From Mycobacterium heidelbergense (lineage in GTDB: Bacteria > Actinomycetota > Actinomycetes > Mycobacteriales > Mycobacteriaceae): a stretch of 64,000 bases of DNA. The stretch lies in NCBI RefSeq assembly GCF_010730745.1, contig NZ_AP022615.1, positions 4,340,001 through 4,404,000 of the forward strand, given 5' to 3'. The notes beneath the pieces were generated by a model. The model ran no database searches, was not told the DNA's origin, and saw only the letters and a list, made by a program, of their open reading frames with translations. This document shows positions 44,552 through 53,891 of this stretch, piece after piece (positions within the stretch are counted from its first letter, which is position 1; every line of letters starts with the position of its first letter). The translations under genes were made by a program, and so were the position numbers.

Positions 44552-45214
44552 ATGACCGCACGTCGCCTTGCCCGCCTCGTTGGTATTTCGCTCATGACGG
44601 CGTGGGCGGCGCTCAGCGCGCCGACCGTCACCCCGGCCGCGTCCGCCGATCCATGCTCCGACGTCGCCGTGGTTTTCGCGCGTGGCACCCATCAGGAGCC
44701 CGGCCTCGGCAACGTCGGCCAGGCCTTTGTCGACTCGCTGACCTCGCAGGTTGGCGGGCGGTCCGTCGGGGTCTACGCCGTGGATTACCCGGCGAACGAC
44801 GACTACCACAACAGCGCGACCGCCGGCGCCAACGACGCGAGCGCACACATCCAGGACACCGTCGCCGGCTGCCCGAACACAAAAGTTGTGCTCGGCGGAT
44901 ATTCGCAGGGCTCGACCGTGATCGACCTGGCCACCGCCGCGACGCCGGCGCCGGTGGCCGATCACGTCGCCGCCGTCGCCCTTTTCGGCGAACCCTCCAG
45001 CGGGTTCTCCAGCATGCTGTGGGGCGGCCAGCCGCTGCCGACGATCAGCCCGCTGTACGCCGGCAAGACCATCAGCTTGTGCGCCCCCGACGATCCGATT
45101 TGCTCCGGGGGCGGCAACATCATGGCCCACGTGTCGTACATCCAGTCCGGCATGACCGACCAGGCCGCGACGTTCGCGGCCAACCGCCTCGGCCCGGCGT
45201 CGCCCAACACATAA
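44552..45214 (+). CDS. Secreted cutinase-family esterase
   Basis: The protein has 220 residues from ATG at 44552. A signal peptide (LVGISLMTAWAALSAPTVTP, cut near ASA-DP) precedes the cutinase fold. CSDVAVVFARGTHQEPGLG is the start, GGYSQGSTVIDLA holds the catalytic Ser, CAPDDPICSGG the Asp and a disulfide, and NIMAHVSY the His. It hydrolyses esters of fatty acids, phospholipids or triglycerides outside the cell. DUF1345 follows after 3 bp. Confidence 0.92.
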   Translation: MTARRLARLVGISLMTAWAALSAPTVTPAASADPCSDVAVVFARGTHQEPGLGNVGQAFVDSLTSQVGGRSVGVYAVDYPANDDYHNSATAGANDASAHIQDTVAGCPNTKVVLGGYSQGSTVIDLATAATPAPVADHVAAVALFGEPSSGFSSMLWGGQPLPTISPLYAGKTISLCAPDDPICSGGGNIMAHVSYIQSGMTDQAATFAANRLGPASPNT

Positions 45215-45217
45215 GCC

Positions 45218-45868
45218 GTGACACCCCTGGTGAAGTTGTTCCGCGACACCGTCGCGGTCCGGATGTCGGTGGCCGTGGTGCTCGGGGTCGCCGTCGCTCT
45301 CGCGGTGGGAAACACGGTCGGCTGGCGATTCGCGCTTGCCGGCTGGGTCGTTACCGCGGGCGTGTATGTGGTGTGGACGCAGCTGATCCTGCTCGGAATG
45401 GACGCCGAGCAAACCCGCGCGTGGGCGACCCGGGAGGACCCCACCCGCTGGGTTGCCGACGTGGTCATCGTGTCGGCCAGCGTCGCGAGCCTGGGCGGCG
45501 TCGGCTACGTGGTGGCCGCCGGGTCGCACTCCGGCGCCAGAGCCGTAGAAGCCGCCCTCGTCGGCATCCTGACCGTCGCGGCGTCCTGGTTCGCGGTGCA
45601 CACGCTGTTCACCGTGCACTACGCCCGGCTCTACTACTCGGACGAACCGGGTGGCATCAACTTCCACGACCCGGAGCAGCCCCGCTTCCGGGACTTCGCC
45701 TACGTGGCCTTCACCGTCGGCATGACCTACCAGGTGTCAGACACCGAGATCGGACTGACCTCGATCAGGGCGACGGTGTTGCGTCATGCGCTGCTGTCCT
45801 ACCTGCTGGGCGCCGTTGTCCTGGCGGTCACGATCAACTTGATCGCGGGCCTGGGTTCCAGGCTCTAA
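45218..45868 (+). CDS. DUF1345 membrane protein
   Basis: The protein has 216 residues from GTG at 45218. About five hydrophobic helices are seen (SVAVVLGVAVALAVG, FALAGWVVTAGVYVVW, VADVVIVSASVASLGGVGYV, AALVGILTVAASWFAVHTLF and LLSYLLGAVVLAVTINLIAG). The motif NFHDPEQPRFRDFAYVAFTV with GMTYQVSDTEI is the DUF1345 signature. The function is unknown. It lies 3 bp after the cutinase and converges with the DUF732 gene, overlapping by 4 bp. Confidence 0.88.
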   Translation: MTPLVKLFRDTVAVRMSVAVVLGVAVALAVGNTVGWRFALAGWVVTAGVYVVWTQLILLGMDAEQTRAWATREDPTRWVADVVIVSASVASLGGVGYVVAAGSHSGARAVEAALVGILTVAASWFAVHTLFTVHYARLYYSDEPGGINFHDPEQPRFRDFAYVAFTVGMTYQVSDTEIGLTSIRATVLRHALLSYLLGAVVLAVTINLIAGLGSRL

Positions 45869-46188
45869 TCCGGGCAATAGGTGGATTCCGCGGCGCTGAC
45901 CATCCCCGTGACGTCCGCGAACGAGTAGCCTTTCGAGCTCAGGCCGGAGTGGATGTCCGCGGCAATCGCATCCGGGGTTTTGCCAGCCATGCGGTCCGAA
46001 CAGATCTGGTGTCCGATTGAGATCATGTCGGCGTCGCCCCCCGAGTTCCAACTGAAACCGAGACCGTGCAGCTTCGTGAGGTATGCGTCATCGGTGCTGT
46101 CGGCCATCGCAATCGCGGTGCCAGTGGTGAGGGCGACGCCGACCATCGCGGGGATAGTCAGTTTGGCCAGCCAGCGAGAGGGAAACAT
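45865..46188 (-). CDS. Secreted DUF732 protein
   Basis: The protein has 107 residues from ATG at 46188. The signal peptide (LTIPAMVGVALTTGTAIAMA) is followed by the DUF732 core: YLTKLHGLGFSWNSGGDADM, GHQICSDRMAGKTPDAIAA and a final SAAESTYCPD, with two Cys forming a disulfide. These small mycobacterial exported proteins have no assigned activity. Confidence 0.88.
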   Translation of the reverse strand: MFPSRWLAKLTIPAMVGVALTTGTAIAMADSTDDAYLTKLHGLGFSWNSGGDADMISIGHQICSDRMAGKTPDAIAADIHSGLSSKGYSFADVTGMVSAAESTYCPD

Positions 46189-46298
46189 TCCAGACCTACC
46201 TTTTGTTGGCGTCGAGGGTGCCGCCAGTATATGAGCGTCAGGCGGAATCAAATATTAAAAGTAGACAAATTCGTGACGAGCTGGGTCCGTGTTCTCGG

Positions 46299-47012
46299 CT
46301 AGGTTGCCGCGGTGACGACGATCGACTCCTCGCCCGTGCGCCAGGCGCTCGTGAAGGTGGCGATGCTGACCCGCTCGTCGGCATGGTCGGCGCCGGGGTC
46401 GTTGAGGTGAACGATCTCCTTATTGGTGTCGATCCCGGTGACGACCAGGAAGTGGTCGGCCTTGGCGCGCTGGTCGCCGGTGTTCCAGATGATTGCGGAA
46501 TTGACCCAGGCGATGACTTTGCGGTCGTTGCCGAGGTACTGCTCGAGCGCCGGCAGGCCGGTCTGGTCGGGGTGCGCGGCATACGTCATGACCGATTTGA
46601 TCCCGTAGTGGTCGAGTAGCACGACCTCGTCGGCCATCTCGATGCCGCCATTGCCGTTCGAGTGGCTCGGGTCGTCCCGGGGGGCGTAGATCGGACCGGG
46701 GTTGGTTCCCGACGGCGTGTTTTCGGCCAGGGTGATCATCTGCTCCTCCGTCGGCGCGTGCCCGGTGATTTCACCGACCACGTCGGCCACGGACACCAGA
46801 CCGCAGTTGTCCTCGAGCGACTGCTGCTGCCAGTACTTGGCCGCCGTCGCCGGGTCGCCGTAGACGCCGCTGGTGGCGGCCGGCGACGGTGTCGCCGCCG
46901 GCGCCGACGGCGACACCGGGCCACATCCCGACGCGACGGAAACGCCGGCCACACCGACACAGGCGCCCACCAGCGCGGCGCGCGCCGCTGTTGCGATCCG
47001 GGAATTAAACAT
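46299..47012 (-). CDS. C39-like peptidase, probable lipoprotein
   Basis: The protein has 237 residues from ATG at 47012. The leader ends in VASGC, a lipobox, followed by a Pro/Ala-rich linker. The C39-like papain fold shows LEDNCGLVSVADVVGEITGH with the catalytic Cys and KADHFLVVTGIDTNKEIVHL with the His. No ATP-driven transporter is adjacent, so it is probably an envelope cysteine protease rather than a bacteriocin maturation enzyme. Confidence 0.78.
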   Translation of the reverse strand: MFNSRIATAARAALVGACVGVAGVSVASGCGPVSPSAPAATPSPAATSGVYGDPATAAKYWQQQSLEDNCGLVSVADVVGEITGHAPTEEQMITLAENTPSGTNPGPIYAPRDDPSHSNGNGGIEMADEVVLLDHYGIKSVMTYAAHPDQTGLPALEQYLGNDRKVIAWVNSAIIWNTGDQRAKADHFLVVTGIDTNKEIVHLNDPGADHADERVSIATFTSAWRTGEESIVVTAAT

Positions 47013-47279
47013 GATGGCTCGCAAAGGCTGGCTGGAGATTCGAATTGCGTCCAAACGGTAGCACCTCGGGGCAATCCGGGACGAGGAATTAGCAGACGCG
47101 GATCGCGCATTCGCAATGGTCGGCTAGCGGCGACGGCGCCCTACCGAGAAGCAATCACAAACCGTTCCCCCGTAGGCCGTAATGCGACGCGATCGAATAC
47201 GCCGCATACCAGTCAGGCGCATACCGCCATAAAAGAGTCAATTAGCAACTATTGCCCTGGTTGACAATTTGCTAGGGAG

Positions 47280-48638
47280 TCAATGAGCCAGCAGGCGTTT
47301 TTTCTGCTCGGTGAATTCCTCGTCGGTAAGGATTCCCGAGTCGCGCAGCGAGGCCAGTTCGCGGAGCTCGGCGGCGATGCTCGTGACCGGGCCGCCGGCC
47401 GGAACCTCCGCCGGCGCCGCCTTCTCATCAGTCTTCCCGGTAGTCGTGGGCGCCCCGATCCGCTCCCGACTGCCCGGGCCACCGCCGGTGCCGCCGGTGC
47501 CGGCCATCGCGCGCCCGGCCATGCCCGCCAGGGCCATCTGGCTGAACAGGCTTCCCGCGCCCCCGGTGGAGGCTTCCGCGGCGGCGCCCATGGTCGTCAC
47601 CGGCAACGCGATCGCCAACGGTCGGATCATCGTCGTCTCGTAAGTCCAGGCCGGTGGAACCGAAAGTGTCCCAACCATGTTCGACTCGCCCAGGCCCGCC
47701 GACACCGTCGGTGCGCCGAGGTTCGTGATCACCGGGAACGGCGTTGGCGGCACCGGCTCCGTCCCCGGCCAGGCCTCTACCCCGGCCCAGCCGCTGACGA
47801 TGGCATCCGTGTGGAAACCCGTCAGGGCACCGACGATGTCGTAGGGAAGAGACACGAGCGTCAACGGTGAGTCGATGCCGAGTCCGGCCAAGCTGGCTGG
47901 TGCGTCGAGGAAGATTGCGATCAGATCGCTCGCCAGGTCCAGCGCGTCGAGCGGCGTCGCCTGGGCCGGGGTCGCCGCAGCCGGAGTCGCAAGGCTGCTC
48001 AGCGCGTTGGGTACCGCGGACACGGGGTTCGATGCCACGCTGCTCTGCACATTGCCGGCGGAAGTGCCGGCGGCCTGGCCGACCGCGCCGGCTTGGCTTG
48101 CCGGCCCTCCGGAGTTGGTGTTCTGCTCCGGTCGGGAAAACGGCGTCAGCGTCGTCGCCGACGCCGCCGAACCCGCATAGCTGTACATGGCCGCGGCGTC
48201 TTGGGCCCACATCTCGGCGTACTGGGCCTCGGTGGTCGCGATCGTCGGGGTGTTCTGCCCGAAGATGTTCGTCGCGATCAGGGCCATCAGCAGGCTGCGG
48301 TTGGCGGCGATCACCGGTGGTGGCACCGTTTCTGCGAACGCCGTCTCGTAGGCGGTTGCCGCCACTTTGGCTTGGGCGGCCGTCTGGTCGGCCTGCGCAG
48401 CGGTCGTGCGCATCCACGCCACATACGGGCCGGCCGCGGCGGCCATTGACAGCGATGCCGGGCCCAGCCAGGGTCCGGCCGTCAGTCCCATGACCTCCGT
48501 CTGATACGAGCTCGCGGTCGACTGCAGCGAGGCGGCCAGTTCGTCCCACGCCGCCGCGGCGGCCAGCATCGGTCCCGACCCGGGACCGACGTACATGCGC
48601 GCGGAGTTGATCTCCGGTGGCAATGCTGCGAAGTCCAT
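47280..48638 (-). CDS. PPE family protein (SVP subfamily) with C-terminal SHOCT motif
   Basis: This 452-residue protein has MDFAALPPEINSARMYVGPG at the start, GPWLGPAS in the helical head and VGTLSVPPAW near residue 325, the GxxSVPxxW signature of the SVP subgroup. The end, ELRELASLRDSGILTDEEFT followed by EQKKRLLAH, is a SHOCT motif, a short helical oligomerisation element. It is probably secreted through ESX-5 with a PE partner, but no PE gene is adjacent. Confidence 0.88.
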   Translation of the reverse strand: MDFAALPPEINSARMYVGPGSGPMLAAAAAWDELAASLQSTASSYQTEVMGLTAGPWLGPASLSMAAAAGPYVAWMRTTAAQADQTAAQAKVAATAYETAFAETVPPPVIAANRSLLMALIATNIFGQNTPTIATTEAQYAEMWAQDAAAMYSYAGSAASATTLTPFSRPEQNTNSGGPASQAGAVGQAAGTSAGNVQSSVASNPVSAVPNALSSLATPAAATPAQATPLDALDLASDLIAIFLDAPASLAGLGIDSPLTLVSLPYDIVGALTGFHTDAIVSGWAGVEAWPGTEPVPPTPFPVITNLGAPTVSAGLGESNMVGTLSVPPAWTYETTMIRPLAIALPVTTMGAAAEASTGGAGSLFSQMALAGMAGRAMAGTGGTGGGPGSRERIGAPTTTGKTDEKAAPAEVPAGGPVTSIAAELRELASLRDSGILTDEEFTEQKKRLLAH

Positions 48639-48861
48639 GTCGTTTCCTCCGATCGGTTGGAACGCCGCCAGGGCCCTGACGACTTCGGTGACGACGTACT
48701 GGACGGCGCAGCCAGAACCGAGCCAGCAAAAAATCGCATCGCTCCAGTACTACATCTCCCCGCGATTGCAGGTGGCCGATACCGCGCCGGACCGACCGGT
48801 CAATCCTCGCCCGCGGACGGTTCACCGTGCGACCACCGATTCGGTCGTGTAGAAGAGTCTG

Positions 48862-49920
48862 GTGGAGGATCCCCCACCCGCCTCGTTCGACCCATCGATG
48901 CTGCGCGAAGCGATGGCCAGTCGGTTGTATCGCCGATCGGTGGCCGAGGGCCAGATCACCGTGCCGGCCGTTCCGGGCATGATCGACGAGTACGTCCAAC
49001 TGTGCGGCAACATCTGCGCCAGCCTCGGCGTCGCGTATACGCCCGAACAATCCGTTCAGCTCAGGAGGGTGCTGGAGACCGAGCTGGCGAAGGCCTTCAG
49101 CGCGTCCCAGCGTTCGGACATCGTCATCTCGTTTCACGCTCCGTTCGGGACGGGCCTGAACTACAGCGTCAAGGCCTCATGGCGGACGGTCGAGGCCGAT
49201 TACGACCACTGGGTCGCCACCCGACCGCCTCCGCTGTTCGGCACCGAACCCGACGCGCGGGTGTTGACGCTGGCGTGCGAGGCGGCCGACCCCGGGGCCT
49301 ATCGCGTGCTGGACATCGGCGCGGGAACCGGGCGCAACGCCCTGGCCCTGGCCCGGCGCGGCCACCCCGTCGACGCGGTCGAGATGGCCCCGAAGTTCGC
49401 CGACGTCATGCGTTCGGAGGCCGAAGGCGAATCGCTGGGCGTGCGCGTCATCCAGAGCGACGTCTTCACGGCGATGGAAGGCGTCCACGACGAATACCAA
49501 CTGATGGTGCTGTCCGAGGTGGTGCCCGACTTCCGGACGACGCACGAGTTGCGCGGCGTGTTCGAACTTGCCGCCGATTGCCTTGCGCCCGGTGGACATT
49601 TGGTGTTCAACACGTTCCTGGCGCGCCCCGGCTACACGCCCGACGACGCGGCGCGCGAACTCGGGCAGCAGTGCAACACCATGATCTTCACCCGGGACGA
49701 GGTGAACGCCGCGGCGGACGAGCTCCCTCTGGAGCTCGTCGCCGACGACTCGGCCCACGAGTACGAAAAGGCCCACTTGCCCGTGGGCGCCTGGCCGCCC
49801 ACGGGCTGGTTCGAGGGATGGGCCGGCGGTCTCGACGTGTTCGATGTGGCGCCCGAGGATTCCCCGATCGAGCTGCGGTGGCTCGTCTATCGGAAATTGT
49901 CGTCGTCGACGCGCGGATGA
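48862..49920 (+). CDS. SAM-dependent methyltransferase with N-terminal extension
   Basis: The protein has 352 residues from GTG at 48862. An extension of about 135 residues precedes the methyltransferase core: YRVLDIGAGTGRNALALARR, AVEMAPKFADVMR, YQLMVLSEVVPDF and LAPGGHLVFNTFL. The extension (VPGMIDEYVQLCGNICASLG) is family-specific. Close in type to TehB/Methyltransf_25 proteins. The substrate is unknown. Confidence 0.82.
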   Translation: MEDPPPASFDPSMLREAMASRLYRRSVAEGQITVPAVPGMIDEYVQLCGNICASLGVAYTPEQSVQLRRVLETELAKAFSASQRSDIVISFHAPFGTGLNYSVKASWRTVEADYDHWVATRPPPLFGTEPDARVLTLACEAADPGAYRVLDIGAGTGRNALALARRGHPVDAVEMAPKFADVMRSEAEGESLGVRVIQSDVFTAMEGVHDEYQLMVLSEVVPDFRTTHELRGVFELAADCLAPGGHLVFNTFLARPGYTPDDAARELGQQCNTMIFTRDEVNAAADELPLELVADDSAHEYEKAHLPVGAWPPTGWFEGWAGGLDVFDVAPEDSPIELRWLVYRKLSSSTRG

Positions 49921-50034
49921 CGAGTTGCCCTTTGGCGCAACGTGTTTCGTCCGGCCTGGGCGTCGCGGGTTTCCGGCAGGTGAATCGAAGGACCGCGTTC
50001 ACCGCAAGTTTGTGCGTCCTCCTCCCGGAAAGTC

Positions 50035-50070
50035 TTGACTGATTCCAAATAAGTGCGCATATTGGCTACT
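50035..50070 (+). promoter_or_regulatory. furA promoter with overlapping FurA site
   Basis: TTGACT (50035-50040) and CATATT (50058-50063), 17 bp apart, form -35 and -10 boxes that place transcription start at or next to the GTG at 50071, so the mRNA is nearly leaderless. The GATTCCAAATAAG segment between them matches the position of the known mycobacterial FurA operator (family knowledge), allowing autorepression. Confidence 0.65.
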
Positions 50071-50523
50071 GTGTCCTCAACGGCCGATTACGCGGAACGG
50101 CTGCGGATGGCCGACCTTCGTGTGACCCGGCCCCGGGTCGCGGTTCTGGAAGCCGTGCACGCCCACCCGCACGCCGACACCGAGACGATCTTCACGGCGG
50201 TGCGCGGGGGGCTGCCCGAGGTCTCCCGCCAGGCCGTCTACGACGTGCTGAACGCGCTGACCGCGGTGGGGCTCGTCCGGCGGATCCAGCCGTTGGGTTC
50301 GGTCGCCCGCTACGAGGCCCGGGTCGGCGACAACCACCACCACGTCGTGTGCCGGTCCTGCGGCGTCATCGCCGACGTCGACTGTGCGGTCGGCGAGGCG
50401 CCCTGCCTGACGCCGTCGGACGACAACAACGTTCTGGACGGCTTCGTCCTGGACGAGGCCGAGGTCATCTACTGGGGCCTGTGCCCCGACTGCTCCACCA
50501 CAGATTCCGGATCACTCCCGTGA
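50071..50523 (+). CDS. furA: Ferric uptake regulator FurA
   Basis: The protein has 150 residues from GTG at 50071, which matches the M. tuberculosis start (SSTADYAERLRMADLRVTR) better than the upstream GTG at 50053. Winged helix: PRVAVLEAVHAHPHADTETI and SRQAVYDVLNALTAVGLV. Metal-binding: NHHHVVCRSCGVIADVDC and a final LCPDCS. It represses itself and katG in response to iron and is relieved by peroxide. katG starts 37 bp downstream. Confidence 0.95.
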   Translation: MSSTADYAERLRMADLRVTRPRVAVLEAVHAHPHADTETIFTAVRGGLPEVSRQAVYDVLNALTAVGLVRRIQPLGSVARYEARVGDNHHHVVCRSCGVIADVDCAVGEAPCLTPSDDNNVLDGFVLDEAEVIYWGLCPDCSTTDSGSLP

Positions 50524-50560
50524 TCGCAGCCCGAATCACTCACCACCGGAAAGGAATACC

Positions 50561-52801
50561 GTGTCATCCGATATATCCCAAAGCCACCCACCGCAACCAG
50601 ACACCAAGACGGCCAGCACCAGCGAAAGCGAAAACCCGGTCATCCCCTCCCCCAAGCCGAAGTCGCACGCTCCGCTGACGATCCGCGACTGGTGGCCCGA
50701 CCAGATCGACGTGTCGGCGCTGCACCCGCACGCCCCGCAGTCCAACCCGCTCGGCGATGACTTCGATTACGCCGCGGAGTTCGCCAAGCTCGATCCCGAG
50801 GCGCTCAAGAGGGACATCTTCGAGGTGATGACCACCTCGCAGGACTGGTGGCCCGCCGACTACGGCCATTACGGCGGCCTGTTCATCCGGATGAGCTGGC
50901 ACGCCGCGGGCACCTACCGCATTCACGACGGCCGCGGCGGCGGCGGCCAGGGCATGCAGCGCTTCGCCCCGCTCAACAGCTGGCCCGACAACGTGAGCCT
51001 GGACAAGGCGCGCCGGTTGTTGTGGCCGGTCAAGAAGAAGTACGGCAACAAGATCTCCTGGGCCGACCTGATCATCTTCGCCGGCAACTGCGCGCTGGAG
51101 TCCATGGGCTTCAAGACCTTTGGCTTCGGCTTCGGCCGCGAAGACGTCTGGGAGCCCGAGGAAATCCTCTGGGGCGAGGAGGACGCCTGGCTGGGCACCG
51201 ACAAGCGCTACTCCGGCGAGCGTGACCTCGCGCAGCCCTACGGCGCGACCACCATGGGCCTGATCTACGTCAACCCGGAGGGCCCCGAGGGCAAGCCGGA
51301 CCCGGTCGCCGCGGCGATCGACATCCGCGAGACGTTCGGCCGGATGGCGATGAACGACGAGGAGACCGCCGCGCTCATCGTCGGGGGGCACAGCTTCGGC
51401 AAGACCCACGGAGCCGGCGACGCCGACCTCGTCGGCCCCGAGCCGGAGGCCGCCCCGATCGAGCAACAGGGGCTGGGCTGGAAGAGCTCCTACGGCACCG
51501 GCAAGGGCAAGGACGCCATCACCAGCGGCCTGGAGGTGGTCTGGACGCCCACCCCCACCAAGTGGGACAACACCTTCCTGGAGACCCTGTACGGCTACGA
51601 GTGGGAGCTGACCAAGAGCCCGGCCGGGGCCTGGCAGTTCGTCGCGAAGGACGGCGCCGGCGCGGGCACCATCCCCGACCCGTTCGGCGGCCCCGGCCGC
51701 GCCCCGACGATGCTGGTCACCGACATCTCGCTGCGCGAGTCGCCGATCTATCGCGACATCACGCGGCGTTGGCTGGACCACCCCGAGGAGCTGTACCAGG
51801 CCTTCGCCAAGGCCTGGTACAAGCTGCTGCACCGCGACATGGGGCCGATCAGCCGCTACCTGGGGCCGTGGATCGCCGAGCCGCAGCTGTGGCAGGACCC
51901 GGTTCCGCCCGTCGACCACGAGCTGGTCGGCGAGAAGGACGTCGCGGCGCTGAAGAGCAAAGTGCTCGAGTCCGGCCTGTCCGTTCCGCAGCTGGTCAAG
52001 ACGGCCTGGTCGGCGGCGTCGAGCTTCCGCCGCACCGACAAGCGGGGCGGGGCGAACGGGGCGCGGCTGCGCCTCGAGCCGCAGCGCAGCTGGGAGGTCA
52101 ACGAGCCCTCCGAGCTGGACAAGGTGTTGCCCGTGCTGGAGAAGATCCAGCAGGACTTCAACACGTCGGCGTCCGGCGGCAAGAGGATCTCGCTGGCCGA
52201 CCTGATCGTGCTGGCCGGGTCCGCCGGGATCGAGAAGGCAGCCAAGGACGCCGGCTACGAGATCTCGGTGCATTTCGCGCCCGGGCGCACCGACGCGTCG
52301 CAGGAGAGCACCGACGTGGAGTCGTTCGCGGTGCTCGAGCCGCGGGCCGACGGGTTCCGCAACTACATCCGTCCCGGCGAGAAGGCGCCGCTGGAGCAGC
52401 TGCTGCTGGAGCGGGCCTACCTGCTGGGCGTGACCGGTCCGGAAATGGCGGTGCTGGTCGGTGGCCTGCGTGTCCTGGGCGCCAATCACGGCGGCACCAA
52501 GCACGGCGTTTTCACCGACAGGCCCGGCGTGTTGACCAACGACTTCTTCGTCAACCTGGTCGACATGGGTAACGAGTGGAAGGCGTCGGAGTCGGCGGAG
52601 AACGTCTACGAGGTGCTCGACCGCGCGTCGGGTCAGCGCAAGTGGACGGCCACGGCCAACGATCTGGTGTTCGGTTCCAACTCGGTGCTGCGCGCGCTGG
52701 CCGAGGTCTATGCCCAGGACGACAACGAGGGCAAGTTCGTCGAGGACTTCGTCGCGGCCTGGGTCAAGGTCATGAACAGCGACCGGTTCGACCTGAAGTG
52801 A
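50561..52801 (+). CDS. katG: Catalase-peroxidase KatG
   Basis: This 746-residue haem enzyme has RMSWHAAGTYR with Arg110, Trp113 and His114, and VGGHSFGKTHG with proximal His277. Trp113, Tyr236 (IYVNPEG) and Met262 (RMAMNDEE) should form the Met-Tyr-Trp adduct needed for catalase activity. AITSGLEVVWTP carries a Ser at 322, the equivalent of Ser315 where isoniazid resistance arises in M. tuberculosis; wild-type here. A second peroxidase-like domain fills the C-terminus. It removes H2O2 and activates isoniazid. Confidence 0.97.
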   Translation: MSSDISQSHPPQPDTKTASTSESENPVIPSPKPKSHAPLTIRDWWPDQIDVSALHPHAPQSNPLGDDFDYAAEFAKLDPEALKRDIFEVMTTSQDWWPADYGHYGGLFIRMSWHAAGTYRIHDGRGGGGQGMQRFAPLNSWPDNVSLDKARRLLWPVKKKYGNKISWADLIIFAGNCALESMGFKTFGFGFGREDVWEPEEILWGEEDAWLGTDKRYSGERDLAQPYGATTMGLIYVNPEGPEGKPDPVAAAIDIRETFGRMAMNDEETAALIVGGHSFGKTHGAGDADLVGPEPEAAPIEQQGLGWKSSYGTGKGKDAITSGLEVVWTPTPTKWDNTFLETLYGYEWELTKSPAGAWQFVAKDGAGAGTIPDPFGGPGRAPTMLVTDISLRESPIYRDITRRWLDHPEELYQAFAKAWYKLLHRDMGPISRYLGPWIAEPQLWQDPVPPVDHELVGEKDVAALKSKVLESGLSVPQLVKTAWSAASSFRRTDKRGGANGARLRLEPQRSWEVNEPSELDKVLPVLEKIQQDFNTSASGGKRISLADLIVLAGSAGIEKAAKDAGYEISVHFAPGRTDASQESTDVESFAVLEPRADGFRNYIRPGEKAPLEQLLLERAYLLGVTGPEMAVLVGGLRVLGANHGGTKHGVFTDRPGVLTNDFFVNLVDMGNEWKASESAENVYEVLDRASGQRKWTATANDLVFGSNSVLRALAEVYAQDDNEGKFVEDFVAAWVKVMNSDRFDLK

Positions 52802-52808
52802 CACGACG

Positions 52809-52844
52809 CGACGCCCCGCGGGCCGTTCGGCTCGCGGGGCGTCG
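52809..52844. terminator. Terminator between katG and DUF1906
   Basis: CGACGCCCCGCG and CGCGGGGCGTCG are perfect 12-bp arms with a 12-base loop, starting 8 bp after the katG stop and ending 9 bp before the convergent gene. There is no T-run, as is common in mycobacteria. It may serve both directions. Confidence 0.75.
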
Positions 52845-52853
52845 CGCGTCGGG

Positions 52854-53621
52854 TCAGCGCGCGAAATCCCACTGGCCGAAGTCGGGTGCCAGGACGTCGT
52901 CGACGTCGACGTTGATCCCGCCGAGCAGGGGGCCCGGGTTCGACGGGCTGTTGACCACGGCCTGATAGAGCACCGCGGCGGGCTCGCGCTCCCCGTGCGA
53001 CCACGATCTCGTCTGCCACGCCCACCGGTGCCCCGGCGTGCTCGAGCTGCCTATGACGCCGTCTCGGATCGCCCACCCGCAGGCCTGGGCGTGGCCGTAG
53101 ATGCCGGTGCGGCCCACGCCCAGCACCGAGTTGATTCCCCGAAACCATTGGACACCAACGGTATTCCAGACGTTGACGTCGATGTCGTCGTCGATGCTGA
53201 AGAAGATCGGGGCCGACCCGGGACCCCCGGCGGCGGCGTGCAGGCGTTGGGCCGTCTGGGCGTCGGCGACGCCGCCGTCGTAGCCGCGGGTGCAGTCCGA
53301 CGGGTCGGGCCAGCCGGGTTTGCCGTACTGGAAGTTGCTGACGATCTGAAGGCCCGCGGCCCGCAGCGCGTCCGCGTACTCGCGGGTGATGGGCTTTGCC
53401 TCGAAGTTCGCGCCCGGTCGCGAGTTCGACACGTAGTTCACCACCCCGCCATAGCCCGCCGACCTGATCTCGTCCGGCGAGATCCTCCGCTCGGCGAAAT
53501 CGATCAGCCGCATGTCGGCGGCCGACGCCTTAGGCGCGTTGACCGGCGCGGCCGCCGCCCCCAGGCCCAGCAGGACCGGTGCGGCGAGTTTGAGGGCGTC
53601 GCGCCGTGAGACCGATCGCAC
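52854..53621 (-). CDS. Tat-exported DUF1906 (glycoside hydrolase-like) protein
   Basis: This 255-residue protein has a twin-arginine signal (SVSRRDALKLAAPVLLGLGA) and the DUF1906 barrel: MRLIDFAERRISPDEIRSAG, APIFFSIDDDI, TGIYGHAQACGWA and the WAWQTRSW strand. It is clearly related to the protein at 17783-18613, sharing layout from the signal on. It converges with katG across the terminator. Confidence 0.88.
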   Translation of the reverse strand: MRSVSRRDALKLAAPVLLGLGAAAAPVNAPKASAADMRLIDFAERRISPDEIRSAGYGGVVNYVSNSRPGANFEAKPITREYADALRAAGLQIVSNFQYGKPGWPDPSDCTRGYDGGVADAQTAQRLHAAAGGPGSAPIFFSIDDDIDVNVWNTVGVQWFRGINSVLGVGRTGIYGHAQACGWAIRDGVIGSSSTPGHRWAWQTRSWSHGEREPAAVLYQAVVNSPSNPGPLLGGINVDVDDVLAPDFGQWDFAR

Positions 53622-53658
53622 GGCGCGATGCTAACAAGCCGTCGTGCGCTGACGGCGT

Positions 53659-53735
53659 CGAGTGTGAGCCCAGGGCGAAAAATCCCCGAGAATCTGCGCC
53701 CTGGGCGCACACGGGAAGCCCTGGGCGCACACTCG
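53659..53735. repeat. Nested intergenic inverted repeat
   Basis: CGAGTGTGAGCCCAGGGCG (53659-53677) pairs with CGCCCTGGGCGCACAC (53697-53712), and CCCTGGGCGCACACTCG (53719-53735) repeats the second arm. Either arm can pair with the first, so two alternative hairpins are possible upstream of the divergent DUF1906 and glycosyltransferase genes. Confidence 0.55.
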
Positions 53736-53891
53736 AACCCGTTGCGTTGGGAGCGCGTTGCGTCAATTAGGTGATCGAACTATAGTCTGGACACATGTCC
53801 AGTTTGCTGTCGCGGATCCCGGCGGTCCGTTGATCGCGATGGATTGGGGGGCGGTCGCCCGCGTTCTTTCGTCGGCGGATAAGAGTTGAGT

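Noticed and set aside
47190..47228. Possible eleventh island repeat (ATCGAATACGCCGC with ATACCAGT)
   Set aside because: Only box 2 and part of the centre match, no inverted arm pairs, and it lies far outside the island; chance similarity cannot be excluded.
50564..52804. Open frame of 746 codons on the strand opposite katG
   Set aside because: It mirrors katG codon for codon, is rich in Arg, Leu and Val runs, has no ribosome site and no domain; it is a high-GC shadow of the true gene.
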